This document shows, piece by piece, positions 1-10,538 of a DNA stretch of 64,000 nt (its first letter is position 1; every line of letters starts with the position of its first letter). Below the pieces are notes generated by a model. That model was not told the DNA's origin, did not search any database, and saw only the letters and a list, made by a program, of their open reading frames with translations. Origin of the DNA: Symbiodinium natans (taxonomy: Eukaryota; Sar; Dinophyceae; Suessiales; Symbiodiniaceae); assembly GCA_905221605.1 (NCBI GenBank), contig CAJNDS010001380.1, forward strand, positions 720,001-784,000, read 5' to 3'. A program made the translations under genes and the position numbers.

Positions 1-76
1 CCCCCCCCCCCCCCTCCCCCCCCACATAACCCCTTTTTTTTTCCCCCCCCACATCCCTCCCTCCCCCCCCCCCCAA
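1..76. repeat. C-rich homopolymer tract at window start
   Basis: Almost pure C runs broken by a T run and a few A bases. Low-complexity DNA with no coding signal. Confidence 0.9.
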
Positions 77-1136
77 AAAGAATCCATATTGTCAGGAGCT
101 GCTAGTATGAGGGCGAACCTCCCAATTCCTATGGTTTTGCCTCTGGAGACGCCTTGAACCCGACAGCCCCAAACCCTTCTTGGCGGACGCAGCTACCGGC
201 TCGGAGCCTTCAATCCCCATGTCCCTTCTGAACCTTAGGGTTTAGGGTTTAGGGTTTAGGGTTTAGGGCTTAGGGCCCAACCCTTCCTCAGGAGCAAAGC
301 TGGATTGCTGAAGTTTGCTTGTGGGCCCCTTGGGCATACCAAGGAGACGAAGCGAGGGGGAGGGGGGAGGGGCCATCTCCTTCAATGGGGGTTGACGCCC
401 AAAGGTAACCCCCCCAGAAGATGCCCTGAAGCAAGACAGGGGTTTCCTTTTCTTGTTTCTTTTGGGGCAGATTGCCTGGGAGCTTCTGTTCCGGGTCGGC
501 CCGTCGATTCCCTAGACCCGGGCCCGATATCCTCGCAACCCAAATAGGTTTCGGGCTGCTTCAAGAACCTTTCAAACAATTATAGGTTTCCCTACTACCC
601 CCCTCTACACTACCCCCCCTAGGTGCCCCCGTTGCATGGCCTTGATTCGGCCTAATTACCCCCACATAGCCACCTAGGGGGTAGTTTCGAGGGGGGTTGT
701 AGTGAAACCCATGAAACAGGGTTTAGGGCAGTTTAGGGTTCAAGGTTTCGGCCCCCTTTCTCCCACACAGTTCTCCCAACTGAACAGTTAACTAGGTGTG
801 CCCTTCTGGGATTTTCATATGTTCCCTTACTGAGCCTAAGAGGATCACATTCAGGAATGCTTTTCAGAGGGGTTCAAGGGTCATCCTGTAAAAGAACTTC
901 TGCACGGAGCCATGCTGGCAGGAGACCTCGTTGCTGAGGATGTCTCTCGTTTGGTTGCCTGCCAGAAAACGGAAGGGGTGGTGTGGGTGGGGGGGCGGGG
1001 GGGTTGGGCACGACGATCAGACGTTAGGACGCTGCCCCGCAAAGAACCTTCGTAGGTTCATAGGAGATTTTGAAGAAAGGCGCGTTTAGGGTCTAGGTCC
1101 GGGACGTCAATGCTCACTTCTAAAGAGCTCTTGGCG
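77..1136. other. Non-coding mosaic with short TTTAGGG stretch
   Basis: A short TTTAGGG array lies at about 236-270 and isolated single units occur near 717-745 and 1085. The open frames here lack ATG starts or are short and overlap on both strands. I see no gene. Confidence 0.6.
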
Positions 1137-1272
<136 letters not shown>

Positions 1273-1497
1273 TTTAGGGTTTAGGGTTCAGCATTTAGGG
1301 TTTAGGGGGGTTGTTTGTAAGCGGGAGGTTGCGCGAAGCAGCTCGACGTGAGTACTTCCTCCACCGCATCCCCCCCACAACCCCCAACTTATCTGTCTGG
1401 GGTTAAGGGTTTAGTGGTTTATGGCTTAGGGGTTAGGGGTTTGACAGAGGATCCACTCATCCGCTCCCCTAACCCGAGTATGAATCCCGCCCGATCC

Positions 1498-1815
1498 CCT
1501 AAACCCTAAACCCTAAACCCTAAAGCCTAAAGGCTAAACCCTAAACCCTAAATCCAGATGGGTTAGTATAAGGGGTAAGTGATTACAGGTCTCAGAAGGT
1601 TTCGGCAGCTCTCAGAGCCCGAAGCCCTAAACAACAAAGCCCAATACCCCCAATGGCCTGGGAACCCTGAACCTGAACCCTGTACCCTGTACCCTGTACC
1701 CTGTACCCTAAACCCTAAACCCTAAACCCTAAACCCTAAACCCTAAACCCTAAACCCTAAACCCTAAACCCTAAACCCTAAACCCTAGACCCCAGACCCC
1801 AGACCCTAGACCCCT
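1498..1815 (-). repeat. Interstitial CCCTAAA arrays with CCCTGTA and CCCAGAC variants
   Basis: Two blocks of telomere-type heptamers (about 1498-1555 and 1677-1795) separated by about 120 bp of unique DNA. The second block begins with several CCCTGTA units and ends with CCCCAGA/CCCTAGA variants, so variants cluster at block edges. Confidence 0.9.
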
Positions 1816-2504
1816 AAACTCAGGGCCTAGGCCGCCCCCCTACGTTGGGGGCGATGGCACAAGCCGACCCAGGTCGCTCGCCCGCCTCCCAGAGCATGGG
1901 GGTCGGTAGCGCCCATGATGGGCCCGGTACCGCAACACGTTCTCCTCACAATCAGTACTGGTCCCTTATAATAAAGTCATTCCTCACGTCTGGGGTGGCT
2001 GGCCTTTTTGGGGGTAATTCCCGGGCCCCTAGGCCAGGAGGACCCGGACCCTTCGTGCTCAGGGACCAGGGGGCCTCAGGCCGACCCAGGCAGGGCGGGT
2101 GCTCAAAACTACTCGGTTCCCCTCCTCTCCCTGACCCCCCTGGCCCCCCTGGCCCCCCTGGCCCCATTCGCCCACCTCTGTTTGTGCCCTCCCCGCCGTT
2201 TTCTGGCCCCAGACCCTGCCCTACTGGCCCGGCTTCGGGGCCTCTGTCTTACCTTCGAGACCTTGCTGGCACCCTTGACTCTCGGATTCAACCAGCATCA
2301 AAGTTTTGAAGATGTCGTCTGAGTTTAGGCCTAAACCCTAAAAGGAATAGGTTTGGGTGGCTTTGCCGCCTTGGACGGCGTGGGGTGGGAGAAAAGTGTT
2401 TAGATGGCCCTCCACAATCGGGCCAAAGCTGCTCTTCAGCACCTCACGAAGCTTTCGAGCTTGTTCCGACACCTAACCTTCACAGCATCTACGCCCTATC
2501 ACAG
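1816..2504. other. Unique segment, proline-rich reading frames, no convincing gene
   Basis: C-rich DNA including three CTGGCCCCC repeats near 2140-2165. Overlapping open frames exist on both strands, but their composition is that of low-complexity Pro/Gly sequence and no domain is recognisable. Confidence 0.5.
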
Positions 2505-2912
2505 CAAACCCTAAACCCTAAAACCTAAACCCTAAACCCTAAACCCTAAACCCTAAACCCTAAACCCTAAACCCTAAACCCTAAACCCTAAACCCTAAAC
2601 CCTAAACCCTAAACCCTAAACCCTAAACCCTAAACCCCAAACCCCAAACCCCAAACCCCAAACCCTAAACCCTAAACCCTAAACCCTAACCCGAAACCCC
2701 ATATCCCGTCTTTTGGCCAAGATTGTGCTGGACGCGGATGCTTTCGGCCTCCGGGCATCGAATGTCTGTGGGGTCGGGGTTTCGAGGTTCAGCCCCCCTC
2801 CAAGGCCCAAGGAAGGGTTCAGGGTTTAGGGTTTAGGGTTTAGGGTTTAGGGTTTAGGGTTTAGGGTTTAGGGTTTAGGGTTTAGGGTTTAGGGTTTAGG
2901 GTTTAGGGTGTA
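2505..2912. repeat. CCCTAAA array facing a TTTAGGG array
   Basis: CCCTAAA units fill 2505-2699 (with a CCCCAAA sub-block at 2631-2660). After about 115 bp of unique DNA, TTTAGGG units run from 2816 to 2912. The two arrays are in opposite orientation around the unique spacer. Confidence 0.92.
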
Positions 2913-3065
2913 GCATTGTTCAGCTGTACGCACTTGTGTGCAGACATGCCCACCCCAAGACCACCCAAACACTACTCAAAACGAACCAAACCAGAGCCAG
3001 CCAAACCAAAGCCAGCCCACATCCAAACACTTCTGCACTCAGAATTGTTGCTATAAACACGCCTT

Positions 3066-3560
3066 GTGAAAGTCATGTCTAGAAGCTTGCGAGAACCAAA
3101 TTAACGTTTGCGTTGGGGGGTGTCTTCGGCCGGAGGGCCTTCTCATCGTTTCTATTCTCGACGTCGGGATGTCATGGTGTTACAGGAAACAGGCTTTGTG
3201 AAAGTTATGTCTAGAAGCTCACCAGAGCCAAATCAGCGTTTGCTTTGGGGGGCGTCTTCGGCCGGAGGGCCTTCTCATTGTTTCTATTCTCGACGTCGGG
3301 GTGTCACGGCGTTGATATGAACAGGCCTTGTGAGAGTCATGTCTAGAAGCTCACCAGAGCCAAATCAGCGTTTGCGTTGGGGGGTGTCTTCGGCCGGAGG
3401 GCCTTCTCATTGTTTTTTCTTCTCTATGCGGGGGCGTAAAGGTTGTATGGCGATAGACCCTTTGCTAAACAGGTCTAGAAGCTTGCGAGAGCCAAATCGG
3501 CGTTTGCGTTGGGGGGTGTCTTCGGCCGGAGGGCCTTCTCATTGTTTTTCACTCGAATCG
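3066..3560 (+). repeat. 132-bp tandem repeat, four copies
   Basis: The landmark GTCTAGAAGC recurs at 3077, 3209, 3341 and 3473, exactly 132 bp apart. Each unit also carries a block with CTTCGGCCGGAGGGCC, which is itself partly palindromic. Because 132 is a multiple of three, one frame is repeated as 44 codons with a conserved core (GGPSHCF). It has an in-frame TGA at 3318-3320 and no ATG at its head. I read this as a minisatellite, possibly from a former coding repeat, not as a working gene. Confidence 0.85.
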
Positions 3561-4030
3561 TCTTTCGAAAGACCTACGTACGTTTGAGGGGCCTTCCAGG
3601 GCCTGGCCTGGCCTTGGCGGGGGGGGGGGGGGGGGGTGGGTGAGGGGGGTGGGGGGGGGGTGTCCCAAGGGGCCTCCCAAGGGGCCTCTCAGGGGCCTCC
3701 CAGGGGCTTCCCAGGGGCCTCCCAGAACCCTCCCAAGGGCCTCCCCGAGCAGACGCAAAAAAACGCGATTTTTGAGCTGAGCCCGTAAAAGGGCCCCTGG
3801 TCCAGCGAACAAGGTCGGAGTCGGGACAGCCTCCAGAGGTTTGCCCCAAGCCAGGGTTGGGCGGGCCTCCCCAGAGCAGAAGGTATAAACAGTCACTGAG
3901 CTAGGCGACTGTAGCCTGGCGACCCCTTCAGGGGTGCGGTTGGCAGGCTCTGCAGCTCAGCAGAGCCTGCCATGGTCTCGCTGAGCGCTCGACGGCGCCC
4001 ACTCACCTCTAGAATGAGAGGGGTGGTGGG
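3561..4030. other. G-rich and GGGGCCTCCCA-repeat segment
   Basis: A G-rich tract (3616-3660) is followed by about ten imperfect copies of a CCCAAGGGGCCT-like motif (3661-3745). The rest is unique. No gene seen. Confidence 0.6.
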
Positions 4031-4034
4031 CGGG

Positions 4035-4215
4035 GTTTAGGGTTTAGGGTTTAGGGTTTAGGGTTTAGGGTTTAGGGTTTAGGGTTTAGGGTTTAGGGTT
4101 TAGGGTTTAGGGTTTAGGGTTTAGGGTTTAGGGTTCAGGGTTCAGGGTTCAGGGTTCAGGGTTCAGGGTTCAGGGTTCAGGGTTCAGGGTTGAGGGTTTA
4201 GGGTGTAGGGTTTGG
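4035..4215 (+). repeat. TTTAGGG array passing into TTCAGGG variants
   Basis: About 14 perfect TTTAGGG units, then about 8 consecutive TTCAGGG units. The variant occupies its own homogeneous block instead of being scattered. Confidence 0.92.
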
Positions 4216-4407
4216 AGCCTCAACAGCCCTGGGTAAAGAGGCTTTAGGTTTCAGGGTTTGGGGCTTCAGGGTTTAGGGTTTCGACACCCTAAGCCCAGAG
4301 CTCCTTGTGTATACGCCTTGGGAACACCGAGGCACCCTGTCCATGCCCGCAGACACCTCAAAGCCCTGAACCCCCAAAAAGGCCGAGACAAGACCTGAAC
4401 CCCGAAC

Positions 4408-4439
4408 CCTACTTGGAGGTTCATGGTACTTGTTAACCA
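4408..4439 (+). mobile_element. Solo left end of MITE family B
   Basis: Matches the left terminal inverted repeat of the complete elements at 31577-31714 and 63177-63309 (CTTGGAGGTTCATGGTAC followed by TTGTTAACC). It sits after a TA dinucleotide. The right end is missing, so this is a truncated copy. Confidence 0.7.
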
Positions 4440-4699
4440 CATGAAGCTGTATTTATCATCCACATAAATAAGCGCCTTAAGTGCCCAGCCAGAATTGGGT
4501 TAGCAACTACAGGTATTGTTGGGCTAATAAAACCCTAACCCCTAAACCCTAAACCCTTAGGGTACCAGTGAGTTGCCCTGCAGTGTGTCCTGAGTGCCAG
4601 CTAAGCATTTGGCAAACACAAACCCGATCCCCCAGACCCGCATTCCCCAAAACTCGAAACCCTAAACCCCCATGGTACCAAGCATACTTAAATACATGG

Positions 4700-5075
4700 A
4701 CCCCGAAACCCCAAACCCCAAACCCCAAACCCCAAACCCCAAACCCCAAACCCCAAACCCCAAACCCCAAACCCCAAACCCCAAACCCCAAACCCCAAAC
4801 CCCAAACCCCAAACCCTAAACCCTAAACCCTAAAACCTTAAACCTACTTTAAATATCTGGACCCCCCCCCCCCCCCCGAATCAGGTCAGTGCATCTCGCA
4901 GTCTCGGATGGCGCACGCGAAGGCGATGCGCTACGCCAAGGACTTCATCGAAGGATGGTCGAGGCGGGAGGGTTTAGGGTTTAGGGTTTAGGGTTTAAGG
5001 GTTTAGGTTTTAGGGTTTAGGGTTCAGGGTTTAGGGTTTAGGGTTCAGGGTTCATGTTGCAGGGTTTAGGGTTGA
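4700..5075. repeat. CCCCAAA array, poly(C) and TTTAGGG array
   Basis: CCCCAAA units (4700-4812) change to CCCTAAA (4813-4836), then a C run (4861-4877), about 95 bp of unique DNA, and a degenerate TTTAGGG array at 4972-5075. Phe/Gly/Val/Trp-type and Pro/Asn/Lys-type frames across the array are repeat products. Confidence 0.9.
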
Positions 5076-5139
5076 GGGCATCCAAAAACACAGGCAATAT
5101 CCCCAAGAGCCAAGAAAGCCCGAATTTGCTGGAGACTTG

Positions 5140-5572
5140 AAACCCTAAACCCTAAACCCTAAACCCTAAACCCTAAACCCTAAACCCTAAACCCTAAACC
5201 ACCCAGGGCTGAGATGCTGGACTCGCCAGCGACGTCGATGGGCACCTAGCAGACGCACAGAGGGCTCTCCTGAAACGATGGAAGTGTGAGTCGGCGACCT
5301 TAGATTCGAGTGGAGCGGTGTTGTTGGCTCCTTTGTGACAAAAGGGGAGCCCTCACGACCATGGGAAACTAGATGGACCTCCTCACGCATTGTGGCTTCT
5401 GCCATGGACATTTCCCTGCAGAGCTGGGCGGGTGGCAAAGCAACAGGGGTGATTGGGGCTTCGGGTTTGGCAGCCTCGGTTAGGCCTCGGGTTGGGTTAC
5501 GGTTGCGGGATCCTTCTGGGTTTAGGGTTTAGGGTTTAGGGTTTAGGGTTTAGGGTTTAGGGTTTGGGGTCT
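5140..5572. other. Unique segment between CCCTAAA and TTTAGGG arrays
   Basis: CCCTAAA units at 5140-5200 and TTTAGGG units at 5518-5570 bracket about 315 bp of unique DNA. That segment contains one copy of a recurrent motif, GCTGGGCGGGTGGCAAAG, at 5423-5440. Short overlapping frames on both strands show no domain. Confidence 0.7.
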
Positions 5573-5772
5573 AGGTTCCGCCCCCTTTCGGCCGGACTGG
5601 GTTTACATGTTTATCACCTGCGCGCGACCGCACACGAAGAAGAAACATGCACGGGTTTCCTGCAAGCGCCAAGCCCCGGGAGCTGTAAGCTGGTGGTCGG
5701 GGGTGCGGGCTTGATGCCTGCTCACGAAGCACTTTCCTTTGACGCGGCCCTGAAGCTCTGACCTCCCCAAAC

Positions 5773-5950
5773 CCGAAGCCCTAAACCCTAAACCCTAAAC
5801 CCTAAGCCCTAAACCCTAAACCCTAAACCCTAAACCCCAAACCCCCCTAAACCCTAAACCCTAAACCCTAAACCCTAAACCCTAAACCCTAAACCCTAAA
5901 CCCCCTAAACCCTAAACCCTAAACCCTAAACCCTAAACCCTAAACCCCCA
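5773..5950 (-). repeat. CCCTAAA array
   Basis: Telomere-type heptamers with occasional CCCCCTAAA slippage units. The preceding unique DNA (5573-5772) shows nothing recognisable. Confidence 0.92.
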
Positions 5951-6091
5951 TGCCCCGAAGCTTATGCCACCCTGATAGGCATGGATGGACAGACCTCGAG
6001 CCGGTAGACGACTCCAGCGATGCAGAATCTAACGCCACCCACTCTGGGTTCAGGGTTTAGGGTGTTTTGGGCTTCGGGTAGTTTAGACTTT

Positions 6092-6171
6092 AGGGTTTAG
6101 GGTTTAGGGTTTACCCTAAACCCTAAACCCTAAACCCTAAACCCTAAACCCTAAACCCTAAACCCTAAACG
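6092..6171. repeat. Head-to-head TTTAGGG/CCCTAAA junction
   Basis: TTTAGGG units run into CCCTAAA units with no intervening base. The switch lies between 6113 and 6114 and reads GGGTTTACCCTAAA. This is the orientation expected when two telomere ends are joined. Confidence 0.9.
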
Positions 6172-6452
6172 TTTCAGGCATTCGAGAGTTCAGGACTGTG
6201 AAGGGTGTGGGAGTAGCCGGCAATATCTCAACTCTCAAGCCAGAGCGACATAGCTTGGTTTCCCTCGCAAGTGAGGTAGGCCATTGGGATGTAGTGTTTT
6301 CTTGTTGGGTTTCATAGGGTCTTCGTTAGGGATGACCTCAGGTTGAAAGGGCAAGCCTAGCAAAACCCTAAACCATAAAGCATGTACCAAGCATCAAAAA
6401 ACACCCTAAACCCCTAAAGCATGTACCAAGCAAAAAACCCCTAAACACTTCT

Positions 6453-6753
6453 GAAGACATCGGCTTCCAGGGATTACTTGTCTGTGATTATGTCTGGGAT
6501 GTCGAATGCACGTGTACTGACTCGACATATGTTAGAACTAACGCCTCATGGGGAGTTCAGCCTCTCGGGGGGGGGGGGGGGGGGGGAAAAAAAAATTTTT
6601 GCTTTCCCCCCCCCCCCTCCCCCCTTAAGAGGCCAGCATGGGAACCAGTCCTCCGATTGGCACGTTAGTTCTAACATATGTCGAGTCAGTACACGTACAT
6701 TCGACATCCCAGACATAATCGCAGACAAGTAATCCCTGGAAGCCTATGTCCTC
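6453..6753. mobile_element. 301-bp foldback element with about 90-bp inverted arms
   Basis: The left arm (6453-6543) and right arm (6664-6753) are reverse complements with only a few mismatches. Landmarks are CTTCCAGGGATTACTTG on the left and CAAGTAATCCCTGGAAG on the right, and the arm tips read GAAGAC/GTCCTC. The loop holds a G run, an A/T run and C runs (6569-6625) that could themselves pair. It has no coding capacity. The family is unknown, and no clear target-site duplication was found. Confidence 0.85.
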
Positions 6754-6837
6754 CGATTCCGAAAGCATACTCCATGTAGTCGCTGAAAATCTATGTTTTC
6801 TTGAACAAACGCAGGCCTCCACGGCGTCCTTTTCTGT

Positions 6838-6992
6838 AACCCTAAACCCTAAACCCTAAACCCTAAACCCTAAACCCTAAACCCTAAACCCTAAACCCTA
6901 AACCCTAAACCCTAAACCCTAAACCTTAAACCTTAACCCTACCCTAAACCCGAAACCCGAAACCCTGAACCCTGAACCCTAAACCCTAAACC
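6838..6992 (-). repeat. CCCTAAA array with CCCGAAA and CCCTGAA variants at its end
   Basis: Telomere-type heptamers. Variant units are grouped at the right edge (6940-6985), immediately before the unique island that carries the gene at 7154. Confidence 0.92.
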
Positions 6993-7153
6993 CAGGGGGA
7001 GTATGTCACATACTACAAGGGGTTAGGCTGTGCCACGCTGCAGCTGCTTGTAAGCACAAAGCCTGTGCATACATCATGACCCCTATTCTGACCCATCTCT
7101 GCTCCTAACCTCTACATCCTCCCTCCTTCCTCTCCCTACAACTGAAACCCCCC

Positions 7154-8179
7154 ATGACGGACATGAGTTCTCACGGGGAATCTGTTGCTGAAAAGGCGGA
7201 AAGGCGGGCCTTTGAGCTCCTCCAAGCCCCCGAAGCTCTAACAAAGGAGCACATCTTGGAGCTCTATGACTTGGCTCCCCCCCAATGTAAGCAAGGTCCC
7301 ACGAGTGCCAGGCAGATGATGACGGGGGGCAATCCAAGAAGTTCTAACGCCCCTCTGCACAACATTTTTGACCTTCCCTGTGTCACTCAAGCTGTGACCA
7401 AATTTGTCAGACACTCTGCTCCTGGGATACCTTTCAGCACTGTCACCATCCTGGAAGGGGCGAAACATGGAGTTCATGTTGACACGCACAACGCACCCCC
7501 CCCGAATGTCATCATGAATCTCACGACGTTCCATGGCGGGGGCCTATGGATTGAGCAAACAGGGGGGCCAGATCACCTTAAATATGAGGGTAGAAACATA
7601 CAGGGAAGAATTTGGAACCTCGAAACCAAGCCAGTTGTTTTCTCTGCCTCACGCTTAAAGCACATGGCCACTCCGTGGAAAGGGGCTAGGAGGGTTGTCC
7701 TAATTGCCTTTACTGTTGGGACAATCCGGACTCTGTCAGAGGAGGTCAGGAGTCTCCTTGCTGCTGCAGGCTTTTGCCTGCCTACCAAGGCGCAACTCAG
7801 TTTCTATAAAGCGCATCTCATCCGTCCGGGTGAGCTACGGCAGCTCACGCTGCCTAGCAGCATGGTCAGAGGGAGTGTAGGAATGGACAAGACAGGACAG
7901 CTCGCTGGGCTCGAACTTGAGTGTACTGAGGCCATTGAGGTCACGAGCTCGGATGAAGAACCTGTCAAAGCTGTGGGGCTCCGTAGAGGGAATCTTCTCC
8001 GCCCCCCCCCAATGAGCTATATGCGCAGACTCATGTGGGAAGAGGATGCTGATTTGGAAGATACCTTCACACGGCAGGGGAGGCCTCTGCCCTCCCATGG
8101 GCCCCCCCCTGCTATGCCATGCCCCCCCCCACTGGAGCTTCCCCCAAAAAGGGCAAGGGCGGCGCCGGCGGGTTTCTGA
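7154..8179 (+). CDS. 2OG-Fe(II) oxygenase-like protein (341 aa)
   Basis: Single open frame from ATG to TGA with no intron needed. Residues 84-190 fit the double-stranded beta-helix fold of 2-oxoglutarate/iron dioxygenases: an HxD iron motif (H108, D110, within HVDTHN), the strand motif GGGLWIE at 128-134, a distal histidine H170 and, ten residues on, R180, a candidate 2-oxoglutarate-binding arginine, before VVLIAFT. Residues 193-210 form a short helix-like tail, and the last 60 residues are Pro-rich with a basic KRAR cluster (332-335). Similar stand-alone domains are abundant in dinoflagellate genomes, sometimes near retroelements. The substrate is unknown. The ATG follows a pyrimidine-rich tract (7100-7140). 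A second ATG lies four codons in, so the start is uncertain by a few residues. It lies in a repeat-free island. That it is an oxygenase is inferred from the motif pattern alone. Confidence 0.75.
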   Translation: MTDMSSHGESVAEKAERRAFELLQAPEALTKEHILELYDLAPPQCKQGPTSARQMMTGGNPRSSNAPLHNIFDLPCVTQAVTKFVRHSAPGIPFSTVTILEGAKHGVHVDTHNAPPPNVIMNLTTFHGGGLWIEQTGGPDHLKYEGRNIQGRIWNLETKPVVFSASRLKHMATPWKGARRVVLIAFTVGTIRTLSEEVRSLLAAAGFCLPTKAQLSFYKAHLIRPGELRQLTLPSSMVRGSVGMDKTGQLAGLELECTEAIEVTSSDEEPVKAVGLRRGNLLRPPPMSYMRRLMWEEDADLEDTFTRQGRPLPSHGPPPAMPCPPPLELPPKRARAAPAGF

Positions 8180-9353
8180 ATGCATCCGACTAAGGAGCCG
8201 GCGGCTGCGTACCTAGAAATTGCGTGTGCAATACATGCCAACTAAGGGGCCAGCTGCATTGCACACCCCACGTCTCCCACTACCTGCATGATTCTACATT
8301 TGCATGTCTGTGAATTTTGCGTGATGCACGAAGCTGTGAACTGTGAGCTCGCTGTCGCTGTGAAGGGATGCACGGAGTGTGTTACAGTGTCATGGTACTG
8401 GCCAGTGCCACACCACCCGCCAGTCCGCATGAATACCATGCCTGCACGGACCCACTCCACTTGCCCCGCGAACCCGCCTAGGCCCACTGGAACAGTTGGG
8501 GGGGAGGGGGGGAGGTTCATAGGGACCTATGAGGAAAACTTGTGTTTGTTGGGTACAGGCCCCAAGAAGCTCATGTCCGCCCACCTTTGAAATTCCTTAC
8601 CTGAGAGCATCTAGTGCTGAACACCCCCCCCCCCCTACCATCTATGAAATCCTATATACTTCCTAGTCCCTAATTTGGTAGCACTGCCGAGCACAGACAC
8701 CACGCCATGGCTGCCGGCGTTCCCCGGACTGTCTAACCTGTAAGGGCAGTTGCAAACGATCCTGCTGCAGACACTCAGAACGGGGCTGAACTGGACTGGA
8801 CTGGAATGGCCGCTTGCTGCCTATATGTGGATTAGCAGGGGAAATGGTGGCCTACACCGACATAGGCCACATCGACACAGGTCAACCGTGGGCCCTGCCA
8901 GTCTTTTTCGGGTTCTCAGCTGACTGCTCCCCACAATGAAAGGATGGCCTGGCCAGACACGTGCCACCTGCGGGTCCGGATGTGATCGCTGAACAACAAG
9001 CGTACATGTGAGGCAGTGGGATAGAGTGCAAAGAGGCTCCGATGGAGTGACAGCCATCGGTGAGGAACTGGGTAAAGGGCATGCGAATGGCCAGTGATCG
9101 CTCACCCTGCACGACCGGAAGCCTGCACCCTGTGAAGAGCTTGGTAGCCAGCAAAATCGGCTTCTTCGCCGATACCAACCAGCTGCTACATCTCTGAGCC
9201 TCTCAGGCATGGAATTCGGACTAAGGGGTGAGGGCCCAGGGCTGAGTGTTCGCTCCCGTGGCAAAGACTTGCACGTGATTGTACGTATCCATAGCTGTTT
9301 CGTCCACCGACGCCAGAGGGAGAAATGCATGTAAACTCAGCAGATGCTTTGTC

Positions 9354-9367
9354 GAATTCATGAATTC
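9354..9367. repeat. 14-bp perfect palindrome GAATTCATGAATTC
   Basis: A self-complementary 14-mer, followed by a CTGATTGAGCCT-like stretch. A related motif plus GCTGACTGAGCCT lies at 9532-9562, and a triple nest of GAATTC-like units at 9733-9760. The identical 14-mer recurs at 54128-54141 in the other gene island. Confidence 0.8.
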
Positions 9368-9470
9368 CTGCTGATTGAGCCTTTCTGCACGTTACGTTCG
9401 CCAATGCTAGGGAAAGGAATACACATTGACAAGTGTGGAGTTTGCATCAAAAGGATATCTTATGCACTGG

Positions 9471-10035
9471 CCACAGGCGTGCCTAGACTGTAGTTACTGC
9501 TGTAATATGCAAACTCTGCAAGAACCCTGTAGAATTCGTGAATTTAAGCTGACTGAGCCTCAATGCATGATGCTGAATCCGCGCTGACTACCTTTCTGGA
9601 TGCGACCCTTCGAACTTCAGGGAACTTGCATGTTGCAATTCTCGGCATCTATGCGGATAAGCTAGGTAGTTCTGGGTAATGCGGCAGTATGACTACAAGG
9701 GGCTGAACGAAGCATGCTGCAAAATCATGTTCGAATTCGGGAATTCAGAATTCAAGAATTTATGCATGGCTGCCATGTGGGAAACTAAAAGGTCCTGCGG
9801 GACGGAAGCCGGGAAGGGGACTTAATTCCTACTCACCGGCCACAGGCGTGCCCATAACTAGTGCATCCCGCTTCAGCTTCCATCCCCCTGAGAACCATCG
9901 AAGAGACAATGATCTCGGACGTGAAGAAACGCACTTAGGACTCCAAGGAGAGGGCCTAGAAGACTTTCAAGACAGTGTCGTGTGCCAAGTGAGGGAACCC
10001 TAACCATTACCCATGCCAGGTGCCACAGGCGTGCC
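9471..10035 (+). repeat. Three copies of CCACAGGCGTGCC
   Basis: Exact 13-mers at 9471-9483, 9840-9852 and 10023-10035, each preceded by a G- or GC-rich base pair and by CACTGG/CACCGG/CCAGGTG-like sequence. The flanks differ, so this looks like a short recurrent motif and not a duplication of a longer block. Confidence 0.75.
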
Positions 10036-10151
10036 TAAACCTAACATTGTGCCTCAAGGGTATTCTCATGGCAAGACAACACCTCAATGCACCGGGAGTT
10101 GCGACAAGTGAACGGCTAGCTAAGCCTTCGTTCAGTAAAGGTTTGTAGGAC

Positions 10152-10538
10152 CTAGCAGGGGAAATGCACACTGGAAGCAACTCCCAGATTTCTGTGAGCT
10201 ATAAAGCCATTTGAAACAGGCAAGGCTCTGGGAACAAACAGACCCATTTGAAGCCCTGTCGATTCTGCTCTAGCGAAGCGGATGACATTGGCGAGTCTGC
10301 AGCGTGAACGTATCCCCGGGAAACGTGTCTGCTGCAATATTCTGGTGATGTAGTGTATTCGTGATCTGAGTAAGTAGGACCTCAACACTGCAAGACCGGG
10401 GATATGAAGCTCCATCGCCCCCCATTGTACATCATTTCCAGGATAGTGAGCCTGTCCGAGTGCATGCATCTCCTCCTCCTTAAAGTAATCAACCCCTTTC
10501 ATGGCCCCGTTTTTTGAGTCTATCACGTCTTGACGCAT
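10152..10538 (-). CDS. Possible hypothetical protein (128 aa)
   Basis: Open frame with a genuine ATG at 10538. The first 70 residues have a balanced, protein-like composition (acidic EEE near residue 22, aromatic residues, an LRSYLLRSRIHYITRI helix-like stretch), unlike the low-complexity frames elsewhere. I recognise no domain. The second half is Arg/Ala-rich and less convincing. It points back toward the oxygenase-like gene. It could equally be an old gene fragment or chance. Confidence 0.25.
   Translation of the reverse strand: MRQDVIDSKNGAMKGVDYFKEEEMHALGQAHYPGNDVQWGAMELHIPGLAVLRSYLLRSRIHYITRILQQTRFPGIRSRCRLANVIRFARAESTGLQMGLFVPRALPVSNGFIAHRNLGVASSVHFPC

Larger units (their letters stand above)
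8180..10151. other. Unique non-coding part of the 7-10.8 kb island
   Basis: No TTTAGGG-type repeats. Short frames on both strands do not look like proteins. Distinct landmarks are nested GAATTC palindromes (9354, 9532, 9733) and three copies of CCACAGGCGTGCC (9471, 9840, 10023). The spacing and the motifs suggest the 3' part of a larger mobile or regulatory unit, but no ends were found. Confidence 0.5.

Noticed and set aside
8821-9330. Minus-strand frame of 169 codons in the first island
   Set aside because: Ser/Pro/Arg-rich without domain; overlaps another open frame and the nested GAATTC region; no supporting start context.
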